A stretch of 12,849 bases of DNA from an uncultured Eubacterium sp. (GTDB lineage Bacteria; Bacillota; Clostridia; Lachnospirales; Lachnospiraceae): positions 1 to 12,849 of the forward strand of contig CAJGDH010000028.1 of the NCBI GenBank assembly GCA_904502145.1, written 5' to 3'. Shown one piece after another: positions 7,018 to 12,849 of this stretch; position 1 is the stretch's first letter, and each line of letters begins with the position of its first letter. The position numbers were made by a program, and so were the translations under genes. The notes under the pieces were generated by a model that saw nothing but the letters and a program-made list of their open reading frames with translations, was not told the DNA's origin and did no database searches.

Positions 7018-7665
7018 TCAGATACGGAAACACTTCCGTATGGCTTTCACTTCTCCGAGAACGAGCATGGTAGAACCGGATGTCAGTATGGTTTCAGGTG
7101 TGACGGACAGGTTCATCACTCCTTGCTCTTTCACGGTCATGATATTTATTCCGTATTTTTTCCGGATATCGATCTGCCCCACCGTCTTTCTCTCCCAATC
7201 TCTGGGAACGGTCACTTCAAAGATGGCATGATCATCATCCAGCTTGATGTAATCAAGGATATGGTTTGACGCGTATCTTATGGCGGCCCAGTCCGCGATC
7301 TGCTTCTCCGGATTGATCACTTCATCCGCTCCGTTTCTCAGCAGGAATTTGGCCTGTACCTCCCGGTCTGCCCGGGAGACGATCATCTTTCCCCCAAGCT
7401 CCCGCAATAAGGATGTGGTTTCGAGAGAGCTCTGGAAATCTCCTCCGATGGTTACCATGCACACATCGTAACCGTCCACTCCCAGAGAGCGGAGAAAGGC
7501 CTCATTGGTGGAATCCCCGATCTGGGCATCCGTCACCAGCGGAAGGATACTGTTGATCCGTTCCTCGTCTTTATCGATAGCCATGACCTGGTGGCCCAGC
7601 TCCTGGAATTTTTTTGCCAGATAAAAACCGAAATGGTTTACCCCGATAAGTAAAATTGATTTCAT
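7018..7665 (-). CDS. ktrA: KtrA/TrkA-type potassium channel gating subunit (RCK)
   Basis: A 215-residue cytosolic RCK protein, the length of KtrA rather than the two-domain 458-residue TrkA of E. coli. The N-terminal TrkA_N Rossmann domain (1-125) has GVNHFG at 8-13 (variant of GxGxxG), the nucleotide ribose-binding acid Asp31 after the second strand (MAIDKD), and GDSTNE at 50-55. The C-terminal TrkA_C/RCK_C domain (about 135-215) is the kind that binds cyclic di-AMP in several Firmicute KtrA and CpaA proteins. Octameric rings of KtrA gate the KtrB dimer in response to ATP/ADP or NAD(H). GAGAGGTC lies 7 bases before the ATG. It follows ktrB after 64 bases and precedes the microprotein gene. 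I am sure of the family; c-di-AMP binding here is inferred. Confidence 0.93.
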   Translation of the reverse strand: MKSILLIGVNHFGFYLAKKFQELGHQVMAIDKDEERINSILPLVTDAQIGDSTNEAFLRSLGVDGYDVCMVTIGGDFQSSLETTSLLRELGGKMIVSRADREVQAKFLLRNGADEVINPEKQIADWAAIRYASNHILDYIKLDDDHAIFEVTVPRDWERKTVGQIDIRKKYGINIMTVKEQGVMNLSVTPETILTSGSTMLVLGEVKAIRKCFRI

Positions 7666-7729
7666 TTATTTCTGACCTCTCTTCATTACATTTACTTTTT
7701 TATATAACTCCCTACTGCCGCATGATCTG

Positions 7730-9061
7730 TCAGCCGACCATGATCTTTTCCACAGGACACTGGGATATCTCTGAAGTCTTGTTGCTCAGTGCCGCGTAGA
7801 TCAGGGTAAGGCCGCCCACCCTGCCGAAGAACATCAGCAGAATGAGGATCAGCTGGGAGAATAGTCCAAGGTCGGGTGTAATGCCCAGGGACAGTCCTAC
7901 AGTACCGATGGCCGAGGCAGTCTCGAAGATGCAAAGCTTAATGGGGATCTTTTCCGCCAGGCTGATCAGAAATGCTCCGGAAAAAGTGAGGAAGAGGTAC
8001 ATGACAAGGAGAGTGGAAGCGCTCTTTACCGTATTGTCCTCAATCCTTCTTCCGAACATCTGGGCATTTTTTTTGCGTCTGAAAACTGACAGGGAATTAG
8101 CCAGTAATACTGCGGTTGTAGTTGTTTTCATACCTCCTGCCGTGGACCCCGGTGAACCTCCGATCAGCATAAGGATGATCATAAGAGCATGTCCGGTGCC
8201 GGTCATGGAATAAAGATCCACCGTATTGAATCCCGCCGTACGGGGTGTCACCGACTGGAAGAGGGCACTGAACCATCTCTCCTTAGTGGGCAGGGAGGAG
8301 AAATCCTCAAAAAACATGATGCCCATGGGTACCAGGATCAGCAGGAAGGTGGTGGTCAGGATCACCTTGGTCTGCATCCGGTATCTCTTGAAATGCAGCC
8401 TGTTTGTCAGCAGGTCGTCCCAGGTAAGGAAACCGATTCCCCCGATAACGATCAGGAGAACCACGGGGATGACCACTCCGGGATCACCCTGGAAATGGGT
8501 GAGAGAGCTGAAGGCGCCGGTCCTGCTGCCCATGACATCAAATCCCGCATTACAGAAGGCGGAGATTGAGTGGAAGACAGATAACCATATCCCGGAAGCT
8601 CCGTATTCCCCGCAGAAGGAGGGCATCATGAGCAGGGCACCCGCCATCTCGATGAGAACAGCAGCCTTGAAGACAAATCCGGACATCTTTACGATCCCGC
8701 CCATATGGTGGGCGGAGATGGAATCCTGGAGGGTGGAACGGTGCAGGAGGGACAGCCTTCTTCCGGAAAGGACCGTAAAGAAGGTGGCGATGGTGACGAC
8801 GCCCAATCCTCCGATCTGGATCAGTGCCAGGATGATGATCCTGCCGAAGGGTGACCAGTAGATTGAGGTATCCTTCACCACCAGACCGGTCACGCAAACG
8901 GCGGAGGTGGAAGTAAAGAGGGCGTCCCCGAAGGAGGTCCAGCAATGTTCCCTTGAGGAAAGGGGAAGGGCCAGCAGCAATGCTCCCAGAAGGATAACTC
9001 CCGCAAAACCCAGGATAATGATCCGGAAAGAATTCATTTTTTTCCAGGAAAAACGACCCAT
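7730..9061 (-). CDS. ktrB: KtrB/TrkH-type potassium uptake channel subunit
   Basis: A 443-residue integral membrane protein of the SKT (TrkH/KtrB/HKT) superfamily. It carries the four pore-loop repeats that form the selectivity filter: TSAVCVTGL (52-60), ISAFCNAGFD (166-175), SVTPRTAGFN (270-279) and SAIGTVGLSLG (383-393), each with its filter Gly. Length is that of KtrB. The glycine-rich GGSPGSTAGGMKT (301-313) is typical of the gating-loop region. I chose the ATG at 9061 because GGAGG lies 9 bases upstream. An upstream ATG at 9106 would add 15 residues but lacks a usable ribosome site and falls before the candidate -10. It is the first gene of the minus-strand potassium operon and is divergent from the amino acid importer. 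The family call is firm; Na+ coupling cannot be judged by eye. Confidence 0.94.
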   Translation of the reverse strand: MGRFSWKKMNSFRIIILGFAGVILLGALLLALPLSSREHCWTSFGDALFTSTSAVCVTGLVVKDTSIYWSPFGRIIILALIQIGGLGVVTIATFFTVLSGRRLSLLHRSTLQDSISAHHMGGIVKMSGFVFKAAVLIEMAGALLMMPSFCGEYGASGIWLSVFHSISAFCNAGFDVMGSRTGAFSSLTHFQGDPGVVIPVVLLIVIGGIGFLTWDDLLTNRLHFKRYRMQTKVILTTTFLLILVPMGIMFFEDFSSLPTKERWFSALFQSVTPRTAGFNTVDLYSMTGTGHALMIILMLIGGSPGSTAGGMKTTTTAVLLANSLSVFRRKKNAQMFGRRIEDNTVKSASTLLVMYLFLTFSGAFLISLAEKIPIKLCIFETASAIGTVGLSLGITPDLGLFSQLILILLMFFGRVGGLTLIYAALSNKTSEISQCPVEKIMVG

Positions 9062-9094
9062 GAGCCTGTACCTCCATCCTATAATGATGGTCTG

Positions 9095-9159
9095 ATTGTA
9101 GAACATCCCTTACAAAGATGACATTAAGGCATGGACGGATAGAATTAAGATTGTGTTAA
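9095..9159 (-). promoter_or_regulatory. Candidate ktrB promoter with phased hexamers
   Basis: On the minus strand TACAAT (9100-9095) is a 5/6 -10 element giving a start near 9088, without a good -35. Upstream on the same strand are TTAACA (9159-9154), TTAATT (9148-9143) and TTAATG (9127-9122). Their 5' ends are 11 and 21 bases apart, so they lie on one face of the helix. PhoP/PhoB-type regulators bind such repeats and replace a -35. KdpE as the binder is inference. Confidence 0.35.
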
Positions 9160-9188
9160 GAAAAATAATGAAAATAAATAATGACAGA

Positions 9189-9238
9189 TGTGACGCTCTT
9201 GTGACGGAATGCATGGTAATCTTCTATATAAATAAAGA
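9189..9238 (+). promoter_or_regulatory. Promoter region of the amino acid importer operon
   Basis: TATATA at 9225-9230 could serve as a -10 with GTGACG (9201-9206) 18 bases upstream as a weak -35. TGTGACG is repeated at 9189-9195 and 9200-9206 with an 11-base period, so a phased direct repeat overlaps the -35. The promoter call is tentative. Confidence 0.3.
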
Positions 9239-9307
9239 TAAATAAAGGCATAAATGATCAGTCTGAGGGGAAGGAGAAAAAATATAAGTTATTTATATAA
9301 ATAAAGA
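9225..9307. repeat. AT-rich direct repeat and palindrome before the importer gene
   Basis: The 14-mer TATATAAATAAAGA occurs at 9225-9238 and again at 9294-9307. The second copy overlaps a perfect 16-bp palindrome TTATTTATATAAATAA (9289-9304) that ends 8 bases before the ATG. This could be an operator pair or simply AT-rich leader sequence; the second copy also occupies the place where a ribosome site would be expected. Confidence 0.5.
9254..9304 (+). CDS. Possible 16-residue leader peptide ahead of the amino acid importer
   Basis: A short frame MISLRGRRKNISYLYK starts at an ATG preceded by AAAGG and ends 8 bases before the importer ATG. Five of its 16 residues are basic (three Arg, two Lys). 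The importer itself has only a weak AAGAAG immediately before its start, so translational coupling through this frame is conceivable. No attenuator hairpin with a T tract is visible, and a frame this short can arise by chance. Confidence 0.2.
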   Translation: MISLRGRRKNISYLYK

Positions 9308-9312
9308 AGATT

Positions 9313-10905
9313 ATGAGAAAAGAACAACGTATTAAAAGAACCAACCGAATAATTATTCTCTTTATGCTTTTTCTGCTTGCAGGTATTGCTGCCTGGATTT
9401 TTACACCTGTAAAAAGAAACGGAAAGAGTTCTCCCGCTGAAACGGCAAAAGAGGTCACCTATAAAGATTATGACGGAAAGAAGATCGGGATCCTTACCGC
9501 CACAAATATGGAGGAGGAGTCTTTTAAATATTTCCCGAACAGTGAATACCTGTATTTTGACGGGTATCCCAACATGAATGTGGCTCTCCTGGCAGGTGAG
9601 ATCGACGCCTACCTGGGAGACGAGCCTGCACTGAAGAGCATCCATGCGGCGGAGAAGGGGATCGACTATATCAAAGATCGTCTGACCAATAACCGCTATT
9701 CCTTTGCCTTCCGTAAAGATGATCCTGAAGAGTTGAAACTCTGCCGGGAGTTTAACGCTTTTCTGAAGAAGATCAAGGAAGACGGGACCTATGAGGAGAT
9801 TGACCGGACCTGGTTCGGGACAGATGAAAAGAAAAAAGTGGTGGACCTTCCGGGCCCCACCGGGGAGAACGGGACGATCCATGTGGTGACCACTTCCACT
9901 GATGAGCCTTTTTCCTATATCAAAGACGGAAAAAATGTGGGTTATGATATCGATGTGGTTGCCAGGTTCTGCCATGACAGGGGTTACGGACTGGAACTGG
10001 GGGAGGTTGATTTCTCCGCCCGCATACCGGCCCTTGTTTCCGGGATGTACGAGTTTACGACGACCATGAATGTCACTCCGGAGAGGGAGGAGAGCGTTCT
10101 CTTCTCCGACCCGGTCAGCGAAGGGGGCATTGTTGTTGCGGTAAGGTCGGAGGACCTTGCGGCAGGTTCAGCAGCAGTCCCGTCCGAAGAAAAAGGCTTC
10201 TTCCAAAAACTCGCTGACAGTTTTGAAAAGAATTTTATCCGTGAGGAGCGGTGGAAACTGATCGTCAAAGGTCTGGGGATGACCGTTCTCATCACGGTAC
10301 TTTCCGTGGTCTTCGGCATGATCCTGTCACTGGGGATCTGCCTCTTCCGGAGGACGGAAAGCCCTCTGGCCAACAGGATCTGTGATATATATGTCCGTCT
10401 GCTTCAGGGGACCCCCACAGTGGTCCTGCTGATGATCCTGTATTATCTTGTGTTTGCCGGGTCGGGACTTCCCCCCGCGGCCGTGGCGATCGTGGGATTT
10501 ACCCTCAATTTCGGGGCCTACGGTTCCGAGATCATGAGGTCAGGGATCGAAAGCATCGACCCGGGCCAGCAGGAGGCGGCTCTTGCTCTGGGCTACAGTG
10601 AACGGCAGGCTTTCCGCAAATTTATCTTTCCACAGGCGGCAGTACATTTCCTCCCGGTATTACGGGGTGAGATGATCAATCTTCTGAAGAGTACTTCCGT
10701 TGTGGGTTACATCGCCATACAGGATCTGACAAAGATGAGTGACATCATCCGGGGAAGGACCTATGAGGCCTTCTTCCCGCTGATCACAACGGCTTTGTTC
10801 TATTTTATCCTCGCATGGTTTATCACTCTGATCATGAAGGCGGTTCTGAACCGCGTTGATATCAGAAAAAGAAACAAAGGCAATAAGACAGGAGGTGACT
10901 TCTGA
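9313..10905 (+). CDS. Polar amino acid ABC importer: permuted binding domain fused to permease
   Basis: A 530-residue fusion. An N-terminal membrane anchor (about 13-31) is followed by an extracytoplasmic SBP_bac_3-type binding domain (about 48-283) and a BPD_transp_1 permease (about 313-515). The permease has its EAA-type loop at 419-441 (EAALALGYSERQAFRKF). The binding domain is in unusual order. Residues 48-170 match the second half of the family (DYDGKKIGI, ALLAGEIDAYLGDEPA, FAFRKDD, then GTYEEIDRTWFG). Residues 186-283 match the first half (DEPFSYIKDGKNVGYDIDV, RIPALVSG, TPEREESVLFSDP). The alpha-amino-binding Asp (Asp103) and the carboxylate-binding Arg (Arg258) of LAO/HisJ-type proteins both appear to be kept, so an amino acid ligand is expected; which one is unknown. 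An in-frame TAA at 9298 fixes the ATG at 9313. It overlaps the ATPase gene by one base. Confidence 0.9.
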   Translation: MRKEQRIKRTNRIIILFMLFLLAGIAAWIFTPVKRNGKSSPAETAKEVTYKDYDGKKIGILTATNMEEESFKYFPNSEYLYFDGYPNMNVALLAGEIDAYLGDEPALKSIHAAEKGIDYIKDRLTNNRYSFAFRKDDPEELKLCREFNAFLKKIKEDGTYEEIDRTWFGTDEKKKVVDLPGPTGENGTIHVVTTSTDEPFSYIKDGKNVGYDIDVVARFCHDRGYGLELGEVDFSARIPALVSGMYEFTTTMNVTPEREESVLFSDPVSEGGIVVAVRSEDLAAGSAAVPSEEKGFFQKLADSFEKNFIREERWKLIVKGLGMTVLITVLSVVFGMILSLGICLFRRTESPLANRICDIYVRLLQGTPTVVLLMILYYLVFAGSGLPPAAVAIVGFTLNFGAYGSEIMRSGIESIDPGQQEAALALGYSERQAFRKFIFPQAAVHFLPVLRGEMINLLKSTSVVGYIAIQDLTKMSDIIRGRTYEAFFPLITTALFYFILAWFITLIMKAVLNRVDIRKRNKGNKTGGDF

Positions 10906-11630
10906 TGAGTTTTATCCATATCGAGCATCTGAGAAAAGAGTTTCCTGAGGTGACACCTCTCAAGGATGTCTGTGCAGATATCAACAAAGGGGATGTGATC
11001 TCCGTGATCGGTCCCTCCGGAACCGGAAAATCTACACTTTTGCGCTGCCTGAACCAGCTGGTGGAACCAACCTCCGGCACGGTGACGGTGGACGGGCAGG
11101 TGATCACGGATCCCGGCTGTGATATCTGCCAGGTCCGCAGGAAGATGGGGATGGTCTTCCAGGATTTCCATCTTTTCTTCAACCGGACAGTCCTGGAAAA
11201 TGTGACCTCCGCCCCGGTTGATCTGCTGAAGATGCCAAAGAAAGAGGCTGTCCGGGAGGGGATGAGGCTTCTGGAAAGGGTAGGGCTGGCGGACAAGGCC
11301 GACTGTTTCCCGGAGGAACTGTCCGGAGGACAGAAACAGCGGGCTGCCATCGTCCGTGCCCTGATGATGAAGCCCGAGATCCTCCTTGTTGATGAACCGA
11401 CTTCCGCCCTGGACCCCTCCATGAAGACGGAGGTTCTCTCCGTGATCAAAAGTCTTGCTGACGAGGGGATGACCATGATGATCGTCACCCATGAGATGTC
11501 ATTTGCCAGGGAAGTTTCCAACCGTATCTTTTATATGGATGAAGGACTGATCTATGAAGAAGGCAGCCCGGAACAGATCTTTGACCATCCCCGGAAGGAG
11601 AAGACCAGACGGTTTATCCGGGCAAATTAG
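10905..11630 (+). CDS. Polar amino acid ABC importer, ATP-binding protein (GlnQ/HisP type)
   Basis: A 241-residue ATPase of the PAAT family, the usual length of GlnQ/HisP. It has Walker A GPSGTGKST (36-44), Q-loop Gln86 in MVFQDF, the signature LSGGQKQR (139-146), Walker B ILLVDEPTSALDP (159-171) and the H-loop His196 in VTHEMSFA. A dimer would power the permease fused to the binding domain in the preceding gene. The ATG overlaps the previous stop (TGATG), with GGAGGTG just upstream inside that gene, so the two are coupled. A strong terminator follows, making this a complete two-gene importer with no separate binding protein needed. Substrate is unknown. Confidence 0.95.
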   Translation: MSFIHIEHLRKEFPEVTPLKDVCADINKGDVISVIGPSGTGKSTLLRCLNQLVEPTSGTVTVDGQVITDPGCDICQVRRKMGMVFQDFHLFFNRTVLENVTSAPVDLLKMPKKEAVREGMRLLERVGLADKADCFPEELSGGQKQRAAIVRALMMKPEILLVDEPTSALDPSMKTEVLSVIKSLADEGMTMMIVTHEMSFAREVSNRIFYMDEGLIYEEGSPEQIFDHPRKEKTRRFIRAN

Positions 11631-11686
11631 CTCTCCGCGGTAATTGTCAGGTGGATGACAGAGTGTATCCAACTTCATATTTCATG

Positions 11687-11728
11687 AAAAAAGAAAAGAT
11701 AATCTGCAGTTTATCTTTTCTTTTTTTT
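11687..11728 (+). terminator. Intrinsic terminator after the amino acid importer operon
   Basis: AAAAAAGAAAAGATAA (11687-11702) pairs over 16 bp with 11711-11726 around an 8-base loop (TCTGCAGT), and an eight-T tract (11721-11728) forms the 3' edge. It isolates guaA from the importer. Between it and the guaA ATG (11729-11790) I see no convincing promoter and no purine-riboswitch core. Confidence 0.88.
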
Positions 11729-11790
11729 CAGAATGTGGTAGATTAGGAAAGTGATATTGAAAAAAAGACTGATAATCAGGAGGTAGAACA

Positions 11791-12780
11791 ATGGAAGAAA
11801 TCAGACGCCCGGATGATATGGTCCGTATTACGACACCCGAACTTGCGGATGCCTTTATTGAAGAACAGGTTAATCTCATCAAGGAGCAGGTAGGAGATAA
11901 GAAAGTCCTCCTGGCATTGTCCGGTGGAGTGGACTCTTCCGTTGTGGCAGCATTACTGATCAAGGCGATCGGACAGAACCTGGTATGTGTTCATGTAAAC
12001 CATGGCCTTCTTCGTAAAGGCGAACCTGAGCAGGTTATTGAAGTTTTCCGCAACCAGATGAATGCCAACCTCATCTATGTGGATGCCGTTGACCGCTTCC
12101 TTGATAAATTGGCAGGTGTAACCGATCCTGAGACAAAACGTATGATCATCGGCGGCGAGTTCATCGATGTTTTTGCAGAAGAAGCCCGCAAACTGGAAGG
12201 AATTGAGTTCCTTGCCCAGGGAACCATCTGGCCGGATATCCTGGAAAGTGAAGCAGGGATCAAGGCCCATCATAATGCCGGAGGCCTTCCGGAAGATATC
12301 GCTTCCCGCTTTGAACTGGTAGAACCCGTAAGGATCCTCTTCAAGGATGAAGTACGTATGGTAGGAGACCAGCTGGGTCTTCCGGATTACATGGTCTACC
12401 GTCAGCCGTTTCCGGGTCCGGGACTTGGCGTCCGCTGTCCGGGAGCCATCACCAGAGACCGCCTGGAAGCAGTCCGTGAATCCGATGCCATCCTTCGTGA
12501 AGAGTTTGCAAAGAATGGTCTGGAAGGAAAAGTATGGCAGTATTTCACCGTGGTTCCGGATTTCAAATCCACCGGTGTCAAAGACGGAAAGAGGACCTTT
12601 GACTGGCCATGTATCATCCGTGCCATCAATACCACCGACGTTATGGAAGTTACCGTGGAGCATCTCCCGGATTCCCTGATCGATCATCTGGTAGAAAGGA
12701 TCATCTCCGAAGTTCCCGGCATCAACCGTGTACTCTTTGATTACACACCGAAGCCGCCGGCAACTGTAGAGTACGAATAA
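11791..12780 (+). CDS. guaA: GMP synthetase ATP-pyrophosphatase subunit without glutaminase domain
   Basis: A 329-residue protein matching only the synthetase part of GuaA, which is normally about 515 residues with an N-terminal glutamine amidotransferase. It converts XMP to GMP, using ATP to adenylate XMP and ammonia to displace AMP. The N-terminal ATP-PPase domain has the P-loop SGGVDSS (44-50), HVNHGLLRKGE, GVTDPETKR, LAQGTIWPD and HHNAGGLP. The C-terminal dimerisation domain (GMP_synt_C) has RQPFPGPGLGVR and ends in the conserved KPPATVEYE, so the 3' half is complete. The start is well supported by AGGAGGT at 11778-11784, and no amidotransferase coding sequence precedes it. It is therefore either one half of a two-subunit enzyme (archaeal-type arrangement) or ammonia-dependent. 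Terminators on both sides make it monocistronic. Confidence 0.92.
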   Translation: MEEIRRPDDMVRITTPELADAFIEEQVNLIKEQVGDKKVLLALSGGVDSSVVAALLIKAIGQNLVCVHVNHGLLRKGEPEQVIEVFRNQMNANLIYVDAVDRFLDKLAGVTDPETKRMIIGGEFIDVFAEEARKLEGIEFLAQGTIWPDILESEAGIKAHHNAGGLPEDIASRFELVEPVRILFKDEVRMVGDQLGLPDYMVYRQPFPGPGLGVRCPGAITRDRLEAVRESDAILREEFAKNGLEGKVWQYFTVVPDFKSTGVKDGKRTFDWPCIIRAINTTDVMEVTVEHLPDSLIDHLVERIISEVPGINRVLFDYTPKPPATVEYE

Positions 12781-12792
12781 GAGAAAAATGCA

Positions 12793-12827
12793 GGAGAGCC
12801 GCTAAAATAGCGACTCTCCGTTTTTTT
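12793..12827 (+). terminator. Intrinsic terminator after guaA
   Basis: GGAGAGCCGCTA (12793-12804) pairs with TAGCGACTCTCC (12808-12819) around AAA with a single C-A mismatch, followed by seven T (12821-12827). The remaining 22 bases of the window hold nothing I can support. Confidence 0.92.
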
Positions 12828-12849
12828 CGTCTATAAAATGTCTACATTA

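Noticed and set aside
9062..9106. Upstream ATG start for ktrB
   Set aside because: There is no usable ribosome site ahead of it, and it lies before the candidate -10 at 9095-9100. The ATG at 9061 has GGAGG at normal spacing.
9062..9312. c-di-AMP (ydaO-type) or potassium riboswitch upstream of ktrB
   Set aside because: The likely transcript start near 9088 leaves under 30 bases of leader, too short for either aptamer.
9289..9975. 228-residue minus-strand open frame
   Set aside because: It is antisense to the importer fusion gene, has no ribosome site or recognisable domain, and ends in AT-rich leader sequence.
9313..10905. Two tandem binding domains fused to the permease
   Set aside because: Each segment has only half of the family motifs and the halves complement each other, so a single permuted domain fits better than two complete ones.
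11631..11790. Purine riboswitch upstream of guaA
   Set aside because: The gap holds an intrinsic terminator of the upstream operon and then only about 60 bases; I could not find a purine aptamer core.
11953..12687. 244-residue minus-strand open frame
   Set aside because: It lies wholly antisense to guaA, whose motifs continue through the whole span; no independent support.
1..12849. Insertion sequences, prophage, CRISPR or toxin-antitoxin genes
   Set aside because: I saw no transposase motifs, terminal inverted repeats with target duplications, spaced repeat arrays, or paired small toxin-like frames. Every long real frame is a transport, regulatory or metabolic gene.

Overview
The window looks like an ordinary chromosomal stretch from a Clostridia-type Firmicute, most likely a gut Lachnospiraceae relative. 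This rests on consistent AGGAGG-type ribosome sites, moderate GC with AT-rich intergenic regions, U-tailed terminators, and the mix of genes: an Rbs-type sugar importer, Ktr-type potassium uptake with KdpDE-like sensors, and a polar amino acid importer. I see no phage, insertion sequence, CRISPR, rRNA or tRNA. The taxonomic placement is inference.

Layout. (1) Bases 1-3985, plus strand: the 3' part of a ribose-type ABC ATPase (rbsA), the permease (rbsC), a ribokinase-family sugar kinase (rbsK) and a DeoR-family repressor. rbsK has a possible promoter of its own and a 17-bp leader hairpin; the deoR gene has a clear promoter. No sugar-binding protein gene lies inside the window, so it is probably upstream. 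(2) A bidirectional terminator at 4033-4086 separates this from a convergent minus-strand potassium module running from 9061 down to 4128. Its order is ktrB (channel subunit), ktrA (NAD/RCK gating subunit), a 25-codon single-helix peptide resembling KdpF, a KdpD-like histidine kinase without the usual N-terminal KdpD domain, and kdpE. The kdpFABC pump is absent. (3) Plus strand, 9313-11630: a two-gene polar amino acid ABC importer. Its first protein fuses an extracytoplasmic binding domain to the permease, and the two halves of the binding domain are in swapped (circularly permuted) order. (4) After a strong terminator, 11791-12780: a stand-alone ATP-pyrophosphatase-type GMP synthetase (guaA) lacking the glutaminase domain, followed by its own terminator.

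The potassium module is the most interesting region. A two-component system normally tied to Kdp sits with Ktr, an unannotated-looking microprotein has a perfect ribosome site between them, and the kinase's Usp domain retains the spacing of the cyclic-di-AMP motif described for Staphylococcus aureus KdpD. KtrA C-terminal domains are also known c-di-AMP targets, so one second messenger could act on both transport and transcription. The permuted binding protein-permease fusion and the glutaminase-less GMP synthetase are the other two observations worth following.
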